Shown: positions 1 through 8,720, counted from the stretch's first letter. The stretch: 64,000 bases of DNA from Fimenecus sp963590415 (GCA_963590415.1 CAVAPB010000010.1:18661-82660), one strand, 5' to 3'. The notes: generated by a model from the letters alone, not told the origin. Made by a program: numbers and translations.

Positions 1-2
1 AT

Positions 3-2132
3 TTATTCTTCCTCTTTTTTGGTTCTTTTCTTGCGCTCGGCTTTCTTTTCAAAGCCGCATTTTTCGTCAAGGCACACAAGCAGTCCGCCCTTGCGCTTGA
101 ACAGCGATTTACCGCACTTGGGGCACACCTCGTCCGTGGGCTTATCCCAGGTCATAAAGTTACACTCGGGATAGTTGTCGCAGCCGTAGAATGCGTAGCC
201 TCTCTTTGATTTCTTTTCGATAACATTACCGCCGCACAAAGGGCATTTTGCGCTCGTCTGAACGACATACGGCTTGGTGTTCTTACACTCGGGATAGCCG
301 GGGCAGGCAAGGAATTTACCAAATCTGCCGACCTTGACTACCATCATTCTGCCGCACTTTTCACAAGGAATGTCGGTAACATCCTCTTTAAGCTGGATTT
401 TAACGCCCGACATCTCCTCCTTGGCTTTTTCGAGGCTCTTCTCGAAGCCGTCATAGAAGGTGTGAAGCATTTTTATATAGTCTACCTCTCCGCTCTCAAC
501 CTTGTCGAGATCGGATTCCATATTAGCCGTAAACTTGACATTTACTATATTCGGGAACTGCTGTTTAAGCAGGTTTACAACCGCCTCGCCGAGCTCGGTG
601 GGCTTTAATTGCTTTTGCTCCCTGACAACATACTCTCTTGCAAGAATTGTCGAAACAATCGAAACATAGGTGCTCGGTCTGCCGACTCCCGTTTCCTCAA
701 GCGCTTTTATAAGAGCCGCTTCGGTGTATCTTGCGGGCGGCTGTGTAAAGTGCTGATTGCCGTCAAGAGCTTTCAGCTTGAGGACATCGTTCGCCTTTAT
801 CGGAGGCAGTACGCTCTCTGCGTCCTCGTCATCGTCAGCTGAAACCTCATAGAGCTTTGTATAGCCGTCGAATTTAACGGTATAACCCGAAGCCGAAAAT
901 TCACAGTACTTGCCCTCTGATTTATCTTTTTCGGTTGCGGCTTTAATGCCGACCTTTACGGTATCCTGTACGCAAGCCGCCATAAGACTTGCCATAAAGC
1001 GTTTCCAGATAAGCGAATAGAGCTTATACTGCTCAACCGTAAGGCTGTCCTTTACCTTGTCTGGAGAAAGCGACGGAGTTGTGGGTCTTATCGCCTCATG
1101 TCCGTCCTGTGCGTTTGCCTTAGTCTTGAAATACCTCGGCTTTTCGGGGAGATAATTCTTGCCGTAGGTTTCGGTTATATAGTCGTTTGCCGCCGCACGA
1201 GCCTCTTCGGAAATACGCAGCGAGTCGGTTCTCATATAGGTTATAAGACCCATTGCACCCATACCCTTGATTTCCATACCTTCATAGAGCTCCTGTGCTA
1301 TCTTCATGGTCTTTCTGCCCTGATAGCCGAGCTTTCTCGATGCGTCCTGCTGGAGCGTCGAGGTTGTAAAGGGCGGTGCGGGCTGACGCCTTCTTGTGCC
1401 CTCTTTCACGGAGTCAACCGTATATTCGGCACCGTCAAGTCTTGCAAGATATGCGTCCGCCTGAGCCTTGTCGGCAATTTTTACCTTACCCGTCTCGTCG
1501 CCCGTAAACGAAGCACAGAAAGCCTTTCTTGAGCCGGGAGCGGTAAGCTTTGCGTCAAGCGTCCAATACTCCTCGGGCACAAATGCTCTGATTTCCTCTT
1601 CCCTGTCAACGATAAGGCGTACCGCAACCGACTGAACTCTGCCGGCTGAAAGTCCCTTTCTTATTTTCTGCGAAACAAAGGGGCTCAATTTGTAGCCGAC
1701 AAGCCTGTCGAGTATCCTTCTCGCCTGCTGTGCGTCAACAAGGTCAAGGTCAATCTTTTCGGGGTGCTCTATACCCTTGACAACGCTTGTTTTGTTGATT
1801 TCGTTGAACTTAACCCTGTTTTCGTCATTTGTGTCAAGTCCGAGAACAGTGGCAAGGTGCCACGAAATAGCCTCTCCCTCACGGTCAGGGTCGGTTGCGA
1901 GATAAACGCCGTCCGACTCCTTAACCATTTCCTTGAGCTCCTTGACAAGCTTTTCCTTGCCCTTGACAATAGCATATTTGGGGGCAAAGTCGTTTTTTAC
2001 ATCAACGCTGAGCCTTGACGAAGGCAAATCCCTGATATGACCTACGGAAGCCGTAACCTTATAGTCCTTGCCGAGATATTTCTGGATTGTTTTTGCCTTT
2101 GAAGGAGACTCAACTATTACTAATTTCGACAT
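3..2132 (-). CDS. topA: DNA topoisomerase I (type IA)
   Basis: Type IA topoisomerase that relaxes negative supercoils by transient single-strand cleavage. The 709-residue protein is full length. It opens with a Toprim domain (VIVESPSKAKTIQKYLG at about residues 5-21; acidic DPDRE at about 80), continues with the central cleavage domain holding the active-site Tyr in ITYMRTDS at about residue 300, and ends with three Cys4 zinc ribbons (CEKC, CPLC and CPKC motifs after about residue 575). The last residues are Lys/Arg rich. The stop codon lies at the window edge, so the terminator is not visible. It follows dprA by 7 bp, the common Firmicutes order dprA-topA, and is probably co-transcribed with it. 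Identification is firm. Confidence 0.97.
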   Translation of the reverse strand: MSKLVIVESPSKAKTIQKYLGKDYKVTASVGHIRDLPSSRLSVDVKNDFAPKYAIVKGKEKLVKELKEMVKESDGVYLATDPDREGEAISWHLATVLGLDTNDENRVKFNEINKTSVVKGIEHPEKIDLDLVDAQQARRILDRLVGYKLSPFVSQKIRKGLSAGRVQSVAVRLIVDREEEIRAFVPEEYWTLDAKLTAPGSRKAFCASFTGDETGKVKIADKAQADAYLARLDGAEYTVDSVKEGTRRRQPAPPFTTSTLQQDASRKLGYQGRKTMKIAQELYEGMEIKGMGAMGLITYMRTDSLRISEEARAAANDYITETYGKNYLPEKPRYFKTKANAQDGHEAIRPTTPSLSPDKVKDSLTVEQYKLYSLIWKRFMASLMAACVQDTVKVGIKAATEKDKSEGKYCEFSASGYTVKFDGYTKLYEVSADDDEDAESVLPPIKANDVLKLKALDGNQHFTQPPARYTEAALIKALEETGVGRPSTYVSIVSTILAREYVVREQKQLKPTELGEAVVNLLKQQFPNIVNVKFTANMESDLDKVESGEVDYIKMLHTFYDGFEKSLEKAKEEMSGVKIQLKEDVTDIPCEKCGRMMVVKVGRFGKFLACPGYPECKNTKPYVVQTSAKCPLCGGNVIEKKSKRGYAFYGCDNYPECNFMTWDKPTDEVCPKCGKSLFKRKGGLLVCLDEKCGFEKKAERKKRTKKEEE

Positions 2133-2139
2133 ATTAAAA

Positions 2140-3363
2140 TCATCCTATACTATATTTTTTATATTTTCTGCCTGGAAGCACTTCAATAACAGAGTGCATT
2201 TCAAGCTCGGTAATTCCCGAAAGTACCTTTACGACATTAAGTCCCGATTTTTCGACGATGGCGTCAAATTCAGTCTCGCCGTCTATTGCCGCATAAATCT
2301 TTTTTGCGGTTTCGCTTGCCGTATCGGGTAACGGCTTCGGTTCCGTCTTTACGGGCTTTTCGGATACGCTTTCCCGTTTGACGGCTTTCACGGATTCTGC
2401 CGAATGCTCAATACTGCGGGAAAATGCGCCGTCACTCCTCGACAGCATAACCGCAAACGGTTCGTCGGCAAGAGCGAGGTCAAATTTTTCGGGAAAATCG
2501 TCCATAAAATCCTCAACGATTTCTCTCGCATTGAAAAGAGGCTTTGCACCCTCGTTTATTATCTCCGAAGTGCCCGAATAGGCAGATGAAAACAAGTCGC
2601 CGGGCACCGCATAGAGCTTTCTGCCCTGTGCCAAAGCGTCCTTTGCGGTAATGAGAGAACCGCTTCTTTCGCCCGCCTCAACGACAACCGTCGCAAGAGA
2701 CATGCCCGAAATAATCCTGTTACGCTTGGGGAAAGAAGCTCTTGAAGCCTGCGAAAAAGGCGGAAACTCGGTTATGAGAACGCCGTTTTTCTTTATCCTG
2801 TTACGCAAAGCCGCATTGGTCTTAAGATAATCCGTTCCGAGACCGCAGCCGAGCACGGCTACCGTCTTTTTGCCTGCGCTCAAAGCTCCCTCGTGAGAGG
2901 CGGCGTCAATTCCGAGCGCACCGCCCGAAACCACGGTCATACCCGCAAGTGAAAGCCTTTGCGCTATTGCGCCCGCAACCTTACATCCCTGCACGGAAGC
3001 ATTTCTCGTTCCGACCATTGCTATGTTAGCTTCGGTCATCAAAGCGTCCGTATCGCCGTCCGCATAGAGCACTGCCGGCAAATCGGAAATCTGCGAGAGC
3101 AAAAACGGATAATATGCGTCCTGCGGAGTTATTATATCCCAATGCCTGTCCTCGCAAACCCGCATTATGCGAGCCGACTCCGACGGGCTGTGTTCAAGAA
3201 GTCTCTGAACATGCTTTTGGTCGACAATTCCCGAAATACGCCACTCGTAGCTGCCCGCCTCGTACAGTTCTCTCGGGGAGCCGAAATATTCGATTATGGG
3301 CTTTATCTTAGCTCCCGCACCGTAGGCGTTCTGGAGCCAAATCCAATACTCACAGTCTTTCAT
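2140..3363 (-). CDS. dprA: DNA-processing protein A (DprA/Smf)
   Basis: DprA binds incoming single-stranded DNA and loads RecA in natural transformation; the family is conserved even in species not known to be competent. About 407 residues: an N-terminal helical/SAM-like region, the DprA Rossmann domain (GTRNASVQG at about 110, SGGALGIDAASHEGAL at about 145, the GCGLGTDYLKTN segment, then FPKRNRIISG), a low-complexity Lys/Glu/Pro linker at about 320-345, and a C-terminal winged-helix domain. I use the ATG at 3363, which overlaps the TGA of the upstream methyltransferase (ATGA), rather than the in-frame GTG at 3378 that lacks a better ribosome site. Translational coupling to the upstream gene and co-transcription with topA are likely. 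Confidence 0.94.
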   Translation of the reverse strand: MKDCEYWIWLQNAYGAGAKIKPIIEYFGSPRELYEAGSYEWRISGIVDQKHVQRLLEHSPSESARIMRVCEDRHWDIITPQDAYYPFLLSQISDLPAVLYADGDTDALMTEANIAMVGTRNASVQGCKVAGAIAQRLSLAGMTVVSGGALGIDAASHEGALSAGKKTVAVLGCGLGTDYLKTNAALRNRIKKNGVLITEFPPFSQASRASFPKRNRIISGMSLATVVVEAGERSGSLITAKDALAQGRKLYAVPGDLFSSAYSGTSEIINEGAKPLFNAREIVEDFMDDFPEKFDLALADEPFAVMLSRSDGAFSRSIEHSAESVKAVKRESVSEKPVKTEPKPLPDTASETAKKIYAAIDGETEFDAIVEKSGLNVVKVLSGITELEMHSVIEVLPGRKYKKYSIG

Positions 3364-4145
3364 CTCATTATTTCCCACATTGTGATAACGGCGGCAACAG
3401 AGGCGTTGAGCGACTCTGCCTCGCCTTTCATTTTTATTGTGATTTTTTCCTTTGCAACATTTTTGACATTTTCGGTAACGCCGTTGCCCTCGTTTCCGAT
3501 AACGGCTATCACGCCGCCCGAAAAATCGGCTTTTGTAATATCCCGTGCGCCATCGTCGGGTACGGTAACCGCAGTGAGTATACCATCTTTGTTTGCCTGT
3601 GAAAGCGTTTTCACGAGGTCGTCAACCGCTATAATCGGAATACGCAAAAGGCTGCCCATAGACGCACGCAATGCCTTCGGGTTATACATATCACAGCCTC
3701 CGCTGACGATTATCCCGTCAATCCCGAGCGCCTCCGCAGTTCTTGCCACGGAGCCGAGATTTTGCGGATTTTGGACATTTTCAAGTGCGATATACTTCTT
3801 TGTGCTCTCGATTTCAAACCCCTTGCGGTGTTTCATTTCGACAACGCAAAAAATACCCTGCGAGCTTACCGTGTCCGAAAGCTTTTCCGAGACCTCCTCA
3901 GTTATCATATAAACGCTTTCGGCATTTTCGGAAATAAAATCCGTGTAGCCCGAAAATTTTGAAACGGCGGCATGGGTAAAATACGCTTCCTTTATCGTAT
4001 ATCCGCTTTTTACGGCGTCAAAGCAAAGCCTTGCCCCCTCCAGAACGAAAAGCGACATGCTTTTGCGCTCCTTCGAGCTTGAGACAAGCTTTGCGACCGA
4101 CTTTATTTTTTCGTTGTTTCTTGAAGTAATTTCAATATAATTCAT
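3360..4145 (-). CDS. TrmH/SpoU-family RNA 2'-O-methyltransferase
   Basis: SPOUT-class methyltransferase expected to 2'-O-methylate a ribose in rRNA or tRNA using SAM; the exact target cannot be read from the sequence. The 261-residue protein has an N-terminal substrate-binding domain (NNEKIKSVAKLVSSSKERK) and the three SpoU motifs: NVQNPQNLGSVARTAEALG (motif 1), VIGNEGNGV (motif 2) and LNASVAAVITMWE (motif 3), which together form the knotted SAM site. I choose MNYIEITSRNN at 4145; an in-frame GTG at 4163 lies inside the rplT terminator. No clear Shine-Dalgarno precedes 4145, and the start falls just after that terminator, so expression may depend on read-through or a weak promoter. The 3' end overlaps dprA. 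Confidence 0.9.
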   Translation of the reverse strand: MNYIEITSRNNEKIKSVAKLVSSSKERKSMSLFVLEGARLCFDAVKSGYTIKEAYFTHAAVSKFSGYTDFISENAESVYMITEEVSEKLSDTVSSQGIFCVVEMKHRKGFEIESTKKYIALENVQNPQNLGSVARTAEALGIDGIIVSGGCDMYNPKALRASMGSLLRIPIIAVDDLVKTLSQANKDGILTAVTVPDDGARDITKADFSGGVIAVIGNEGNGVTENVKNVAKEKITIKMKGEAESLNASVAAVITMWEIMR

Positions 4146-4150
4146 AACGC

Positions 4151-4185
4151 AAAAATTAACCACGCCCCGAAATCAAGGCGTGGTT
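4151..4185 (-). terminator. Rho-independent terminator after rplT
   Basis: On the minus strand a 9-bp stem AACCACGCC / GGCGTGGTT (arms 4177-4185 and 4158-4166) is followed by AATTTTT. It closes the infC-rpmI-rplT operon 5 bp after the rplT stop and just before the methyltransferase start. Confidence 0.85.
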
Positions 4186-4190
4186 CCAGC

Positions 4191-4547
4191 TTATTTAAGT
4201 GCCGCTTTAGCCTGCTCTGTAAGAGCTGTGAAAGCTGCGGGATCCGAAATAGCTATTTCGGAAAGCATTTTACGGTTTAATGAAACGCCTGCCTTATTAA
4301 GACCGTTGATGAATGTTGAATAATTCATACCGTTCATTTTGCAAGCTGCGGAAATTCTTGTAATCCAGAGCTTTCTGAATTCTCTCTTCTTCTGCTTTCT
4401 GCCGATATATGCATACTGACCGGACTTCATAACCGCCTGCTTAGCAGTCTTGAAAAGCCTTGACTTTGAGCCGTAGTAGCCCTTTGCGAGCTTTAATGTT
4501 TTGTTTCTTCTTTTGCGAGTCATCATCGCACCCTTAATACGTGCCAT
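4191..4547 (-). CDS. rplT: 50S ribosomal protein L20
   Basis: Early-binding 23S rRNA assembly protein of the large subunit; in Bacillota and Proteobacteria L20 also represses its own operon by binding the mRNA leader. 118 residues, the normal family length, with the basic N-terminal extension (ARIKGAMMTRKRRNK) and the globular C-terminal domain beginning near KLWITRISAACKMNGMNYSTFI. The ATG at 4547 has a strong Shine-Dalgarno (GGAGGTAGAATAA). It is last in the infC-rpmI-rplT operon and is followed by a terminator. Confidence 0.98.
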   Translation of the reverse strand: MARIKGAMMTRKRRNKTLKLAKGYYGSKSRLFKTAKQAVMKSGQYAYIGRKQKKREFRKLWITRISAACKMNGMNYSTFINGLNKAGVSLNRKMLSEIAISDPAAFTALTEQAKAALK

Positions 4548-4603
4548 TTATTCTACCTCCGAAAATTTGTGAAAACGGTCGAAAACCGCATTTGATTTAT
4601 TGA

Positions 4604-4801
4604 TTATTTGTAAGGAACAAGACGCTTGATCTGCTTCTGATTCGTTACGTCTGCAACTGCGGTCTTGCGAAGATTTCTTTTTCTCTTCGTAGATTTTTTG
4701 TTGAGAATGTGAGACTTGTAAGCGTGTGCTCTGATCGGCTTACCGTTCTTTGATAATTTGAAGCGCTTTTTTGCTCCCGAATGTGTTTTAATTTTAGGCA
4801 T
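4604..4801 (-). CDS. rpmI: 50S ribosomal protein L35
   Basis: Small basic protein of the large subunit. 65 residues beginning MPKIKTHSGAKKRFK, the conserved L35 signature, and ending KRLVPYK. It sits between infC and rplT, the near-universal bacterial order, 29 bp after infC. Its ATG is preceded by AGGAGGAAATAG. It is probably covered by L20 feedback acting on the common leader. Confidence 0.98.
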   Translation of the reverse strand: MPKIKTHSGAKKRFKLSKNGKPIRAHAYKSHILNKKSTKRKRNLRKTAVADVTNQKQIKRLVPYK

Positions 4802-4830
4802 TTCTATTTCCTCCTGAATGATTTGTTTAC

Positions 4831-5355
4831 TTACTTGTTTTTAGCCGATAACGGTGCTAAGAACATAAGCATCTGTCTGCCCTCAAGCTTTGCGGGTTTT
4901 TCAACCGATGAAAACTCCGAGCAAACCTCGGCAAACTTCTTCATTGTTTCCTCGCCGATTTGCGGATGAGCCATCTCGCGTCCTCTGAAACGAATCGAAA
5001 CCTTGACCTTGTGACCGGTCTTTAAGAATTTCATCGCCTGATTAGCCTTCGTATCGAAATCGTGCGTGTCGATGTTGAGAGAAAGTCTGATTTCCTTTGT
5101 CTCGATTATACGCTGGTTTTTCTTAGACTCTTTCTCTTTTTTCGTCTGCTCAAATCTGTATTTGCCGTAGTCCATAATCTTGCACACGGGAGGCTGAGCC
5201 TGCGGTGCGATTTTAACGAGGTCGAGATTTTTCTCCTCAGCCTTTTTGAGGGCTTCCTTGGCGGACATAATACCTAACTGTTCTCCGTCCGCAGAGATAA
5301 CTCTGACTTCCTTATCACGGATTTCTTCATTGAGTTGCATTTCTTTGACAGCGAT
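4831..5355 (-). CDS. infC: Translation initiation factor IF-3 (AUC start)
   Basis: IF-3 binds the 30S subunit, prevents premature 50S joining and proofreads the start codon. The protein has both domains: the N-terminal INEEI-like region (QLNEEIRDKEVRVI) and the C-terminal domain with KEIRLSLNIDTHDFDTKANQAMKFL and FRGREMAHPQIGEE. An ATG occurs at 5340, but the Shine-Dalgarno AGGAGTGATT (5365-5374) is 9 nt upstream of an in-frame ATC at 5353-5355. Starting there gives (M)AVKEMQLNEEI, which resembles the normal Clostridia N-terminus and 174 residues. IF-3 genes typically use AUU, AUC or AUA, which IF-3 itself discriminates against, giving autoregulation. I therefore infer an AUC start; the shorter ATG form is the fallback. 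Confidence 0.96.
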   Translation of the reverse strand: MAVKEMQLNEEIRDKEVRVISADGEQLGIMSAKEALKKAEEKNLDLVKIAPQAQPPVCKIMDYGKYRFEQTKKEKESKKNQRIIETKEIRLSLNIDTHDFDTKANQAMKFLKTGHKVKVSIRFRGREMAHPQIGEETMKKFAEVCSEFSSVEKPAKLEGRQMLMFLAPLSAKNK

Positions 5356-5502
5356 GGATAATCACTCCTAAACAATAAATTAAAGCGTGAACAAAAACCG
5401 TTCACGCTCAATACACACAATAAGACCGAGGTCCTAAAAAGTATTGACCTGTTTCATTAAAAATCACAGGTGAGAACGGGTGTTCTTCTTTGTTGTGCAG
5501 AT
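5356..5502 (-). promoter_or_regulatory. Structured infC operon leader with attenuator-like hairpin
   Basis: The untranslated leader upstream of infC contains several paired segments on the minus strand: CACCTGT with ACAGGT, a GGACC/GGTC-rich segment, and an 8-bp hairpin GCGTGAAC / GTTCACGC (5385-5407) followed by TTTAATTT, which looks like an intrinsic terminator just ahead of the Shine-Dalgarno. Position and architecture fit the L20 autoregulatory leader known in Firmicutes (premature termination when L20 binds). A covariance-model match to the L20 leader family was not run, so the class is inferred. Confidence 0.65.
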
Positions 5503-5531
5503 ATTATACTAAAACGCCGGGCATTTGTCAA
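5503..5531 (-). promoter_or_regulatory. Sigma-A promoter of infC operon
   Basis: On the minus strand TTGACA (5526-5531), a 17-nt spacer and TATAAT (5503-5508): a perfect consensus, ending a few bases after the upstream YdcF-type gene. Confidence 0.9.
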
Positions 5532-5535
5532 GCGT

Positions 5536-6312
5536 TTATTTCAAAAGCGTTGCTATGAGCGCAAACCACTCCCTGACGATGACCGTCGGAAGCGAAAACG
5601 GCTTTGATTTTGAGCTTATATTGTAAGGCTCTATCCCGTTTCGCTTTGCAAGCAGTGTCGAACGGAACTGGTGAAAGTCCGTTGTTATTATAACCGCTTC
5701 GTTTCCCAAATTGTTTTCGTCCATTATTCTTTTGGAAAAAAGCATATTTTCTGCCGTTGAGGTCGATTCGTCCTCAAGTATAATCCGTTCAGGCGAAATG
5801 CCCTTTTCTACAAGAGAATTTCTGATAGCCTCAGCTTCGGATATATTTTCGTCGTCGCCCTTGCCGCCCGAAGCTATTACAACGGCGTTTTCGTTTTCCT
5901 CAAGATATTTATATGCCGCCGCAATACGCTTTTCGAGCATTGTGCTCGGCGTTTCGTTGTTCACCTTACAGCCGAGGACAATCGCCGGAGTATCCGTCGG
6001 TATATCGTGCGGGTCCGCCCTGAACGACAGTATTTTCACGGTAACCGCCGTGCAGTAAACCGCAAAAATTATAAGAATTACCGTAAGAATTTTCAGCACC
6101 GCTCTACCGCCCTTTTTCTTTTTGATTTCGGTTATTGCGCTCTTTATCCTCTGCGAAAACACCCCCGACAGTATAACCGCAATTCCGAGCGCCATACCTA
6201 TTATACTTCCGGAGTTCAGCACAAATGACACAAACGGGGTAAAAAGTATGAAAATTACCGTTCCCGCAATGATTTTCGGTACGCTTACGGGCTTTAATTT
6301 TTCTGTTTTCAT
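5536..6312 (-). CDS. YdcF-family (DUF218) membrane protein
   Basis: Member of the YdcF/SanA/ElyC family, membrane proteins tied to envelope functions but of unsettled chemistry. 258 residues: two N-terminal membrane segments (about 10-50), a third at about 70-95, then the DUF218 domain with AIVLGCKV at about 115, a GGKG motif (ASGGKGDDENISEAEAI) at about 155, and STAENMLFSK plus VIITTDFHQFRS in the second half. The conserved Gly/Asp/Glu/His positions are present, so the domain looks intact. The start ATG overlaps the stop of the sialidase-like gene by 4 bp, indicating translational coupling. Function unknown beyond the family. Confidence 0.88.
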   Translation of the reverse strand: MKTEKLKPVSVPKIIAGTVIFILFTPFVSFVLNSGSIIGMALGIAVILSGVFSQRIKSAITEIKKKKGGRAVLKILTVILIIFAVYCTAVTVKILSFRADPHDIPTDTPAIVLGCKVNNETPSTMLEKRIAAAYKYLEENENAVVIASGGKGDDENISEAEAIRNSLVEKGISPERIILEDESTSTAENMLFSKRIMDENNLGNEAVIITTDFHQFRSTLLAKRNGIEPYNISSKSKPFSLPTVIVREWFALIATLLK

Positions 6313-7571
6313 AAAAGCTTTTCAACATCCTTTATTTTAATACGCTTTGAGACTATAAAGGTCTTGCGTTTGAGCTTTCCCTTATCGGTCGAATATGTGC
6401 CGTGCGCCTTTTTTTCGGGAGAGAAAATCCCGTATGAGGAGGTAACAACCGTACCATCGGGTAAAACCACATTTCCGCAATATGCCGTGTCAGCATTTGC
6501 TGTAACGGACGGCTCTGTTTGATTGGGAAGATAGGTGTGCGCCACTTTTATTCTGTAATCGCCCTCTCCGCCGTTTTTAAGGTCGTCATAGCTTCCGACC
6601 CAGGCAATCCAGCCCTCGGAATACCAGCCCCGAAGCTTCTTTTCACTGTATTTCAGATTTTTCCTTCTGTCCCTTTCAATCGAGCGGAATGTGATAAACA
6701 GCCTGCCGTCCGGAAGATAATCCGCTTTGTGGCGTTCGCCGTTTATTGCGCTCGGTGCAAAGACGGGCTTTGACCATGTTTCGCCCTCGTCCGACGAAAA
6801 AGACAGAAGCGAATTCACCTTTTTGGAGTTGCTTCTGGTAATGAGCATAAGCTCGTCGCCTTTGCCGCCGTCGCTTCTTACGCACTCGACCTCGCACATC
6901 TGCGATTTCTTTTCAATTTCCCTGTACGCCGAAAAATACGGCACGGGCGCCGTCCAATGCATTTTGCCGTTGTCGTCAAAGGTCAGGAATGTCTTGTAGT
7001 TGACAAAATTCTTATCGTGAAAAAGTCCCATCCACTTATCAATGAGCTTTCCGTCCTTTTTAAGCTGTGTGAGCGAGCTCATTGCGACAATCGGATAAAT
7101 TTCGCCCTTAAAAAAGAGCTCAAATTCGGAAAAACTCTCGCCCTCGTCATCGGAAACTGAGCAGTTGAAGCCTCCCGTGGAGGTCTTTTCATCCCACCAC
7201 TTCGGGTTACCGCATATAAGTATCAGCTTATCATTCCAATCGTGCTCACAGAAATTGAGTCTGTAAACGGTCGGCGTTTCCTTTGACAGCTTCCAGCTCT
7301 CGGGCGGGTTTTTCACGCCGTCGCCGTCAAGATATGTCCTGCCGCCGTCCGTGCTGCGCTTCGAGAGCACCTTTCCTTTTCCGTGACCCTCGGGATAAAA
7401 GGTCAGAATATCGCCATTCTTTAACAGCACGCTGTCGGGATGTCCGAGATAGCCGTTACCCTCGTCCACGGTTGTGTATTCAAAAAGGTAATCAAGGCTT
7501 TTATCGACTGTGCCATTCCTTTTTGAGAGGTCGATTTGCTTTATTGAATAATTCTGTCCTTTATTTTTCAT
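6309..7571 (-). CDS. Sialidase-like / BNR-repeat protein
   Basis: Probable six-bladed beta-propeller of the sialidase superfamily, which cleaves terminal sialic acids or related sugars from glycans. 420 residues. At least three Asp-box motifs (SxDxGxTW) are visible: STDGGRTY at 73-80, SDDEGESF at about 140-147 and SSDEGETW at about 259-266. A GHPDSVLLKNGD segment near residue 43 sits where sialidases carry the arginine-containing motif, and LPDGRLFITFRS near 290 holds a possible triad Arg. I cannot confirm the full Arg triad or the Tyr/Glu pair. There is no signal peptide, so it appears cytoplasmic, unusual for a sialidase acting on host glycans. Start ATG has GGGAGATAAATT upstream. Confidence 0.75.
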   Translation of the reverse strand: MKNKGQNYSIKQIDLSKRNGTVDKSLDYLFEYTTVDEGNGYLGHPDSVLLKNGDILTFYPEGHGKGKVLSKRSTDGGRTYLDGDGVKNPPESWKLSKETPTVYRLNFCEHDWNDKLILICGNPKWWDEKTSTGGFNCSVSDDEGESFSEFELFFKGEIYPIVAMSSLTQLKKDGKLIDKWMGLFHDKNFVNYKTFLTFDDNGKMHWTAPVPYFSAYREIEKKSQMCEVECVRSDGGKGDELMLITRSNSKKVNSLLSFSSDEGETWSKPVFAPSAINGERHKADYLPDGRLFITFRSIERDRRKNLKYSEKKLRGWYSEGWIAWVGSYDDLKNGGEGDYRIKVAHTYLPNQTEPSVTANADTAYCGNVVLPDGTVVTSSYGIFSPEKKAHGTYSTDKGKLKRKTFIVSKRIKIKDVEKLL

Positions 7572-7583
7572 AATTTATCTCCC

Positions 7584-7612
7584 TATTAAAAAAGACCGCC
7601 GATTCGGCGGTC
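7584..7612 (-). terminator. Rho-independent terminator after the lipoprotein gene
   Basis: Minus strand stem GACCGCCG / CGGCGGTC (7594-7612) followed by TTTTTTAATA. It lies 14 bp after the lipoprotein stop and separates it from the sialidase-like gene. Confidence 0.9.
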
Positions 7613-7625
7613 TCTGTCGCTTTGA

Positions 7626-8720
7626 TTATTTTGCTTCGTCGTCCCAGCCGAAGTGATATTCCATACGGTCCGTACAGCCGAATGTAAGGTCCTGTTTGCC
7701 GAGGTAAGCGAGGTCTCCGACCCCGTTCACAACCGTTGAAACATCCATATTCTTATCATATGTTACGGAAAGAAGGTTATCCGTAACGGCATTGAATGTA
7801 GCAGTAATCGTGCAGCCGTTAAAGTCAACCGAATAATCGTCAACCGTGAAATAGGAAGAAGCCTTTTTCATCTCGTCGAGGATTGCGTTCTTGTCATGCA
7901 TTGAGTATGCCTTGAGAACCGAAGCCGCATCATCCTTGAGTTCGATAGTGATAATCCTCGTGATACCGGTTACCACCTTGACTTCCTTGTTTTCCTCTTT
8001 GCCGTTTTCGTTTGTAACCTTTTCCGTAACGGTCTGTGTTTCATACGAAAGTGAGCTTACCGCAGAAACAATATCGTCCGCAGTGATTGCGCACGCCTTG
8101 TCAGAGCCGAAAAGATAAACAATGTCGGTAAGGTCATCGCCCTTTTCGGTCGTTCCGTTCGGAAGCTTTTCCCCCGCTCCCTTTACAACATAATAATCAA
8201 AGAACTTAGCAGCGGTTTTAACCTTGCTGTCGGTATCCTCTCCGTTCTGACTGAAGTTAATACTGCCGCTGTCCGTCCAGAAGCTTTCCTTGTACTGCGT
8301 AATCGGCTTTTCTGACTTTGCGTTATTGATTTTGTTTACAAAATATTCGACAACATCAGCCTCGTTCGCTTTAATTGAAGCCTTTTCCTCCTCCGAGAGA
8401 AGATTGAGGACATCTTTCCACAAATCATCGTCGCTGAACTTTGTTGTGATGTCATTGTAGCTCAACTCAATGGTAATATCGTCCGAAAGCTTGTCATACT
8501 CCTCAAAAAGAGTGCCGAGCTTATCTGCCGGAAGAACCGTCTTCAATTCGCCGTATGTAAAGGTGAAGCACGAATCGTTGAGATCAACCTTTGCGCTCAC
8601 CGCCTGAGGCGTTTCTTCATTATCACCTATTACATCCTCGGCACTGCATGAAGCGAAAATCGCGGCCGTCATAACGATGCACAATATAACGGCGACCGTT
8701 TTTTTCCATAAAATTTTCAT
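7626..8720 (-). CDS. Putative secreted lipoprotein, unknown function
   Basis: I do not recognise a functional family. The 364-residue protein begins with a classic lipoprotein signal peptide: basic start MKILWKK, hydrophobic core, and lipobox AIFASC with the acylated Cys near residue 26. The mature part is acidic, Ser/Thr/Asp rich, with no further membrane segments or catalytic signature I can name. A Lys/Glu-rich stretch (ENGKEENKEVKVV) lies near residue 245. It is expected to be anchored to the outer face of the cytoplasmic membrane. It is transcribed alone, with its own terminator. Its start has AAAAGGGGATT upstream. Comparison with substrate-binding or DUF lipoproteins would be needed to go further. 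Confidence 0.8.
   Translation of the reverse strand: MKILWKKTVAVILCIVMTAAIFASCSAEDVIGDNEETPQAVSAKVDLNDSCFTFTYGELKTVLPADKLGTLFEEYDKLSDDITIELSYNDITTKFSDDDLWKDVLNLLSEEEKASIKANEADVVEYFVNKINNAKSEKPITQYKESFWTDSGSINFSQNGEDTDSKVKTAAKFFDYYVVKGAGEKLPNGTTEKGDDLTDIVYLFGSDKACAITADDIVSAVSSLSYETQTVTEKVTNENGKEENKEVKVVTGITRIITIELKDDAASVLKAYSMHDKNAILDEMKKASSYFTVDDYSVDFNGCTITATFNAVTDNLLSVTYDKNMDVSTVVNGVGDLAYLGKQDLTFGCTDRMEYHFGWDDEAK

Noticed and set aside
2959..3912. 317-residue plus-strand reading frame over dprA and the methyltransferase
   Set aside because: Antisense to two well-supported genes, with no promoter, ribosome site or recognisable domain.
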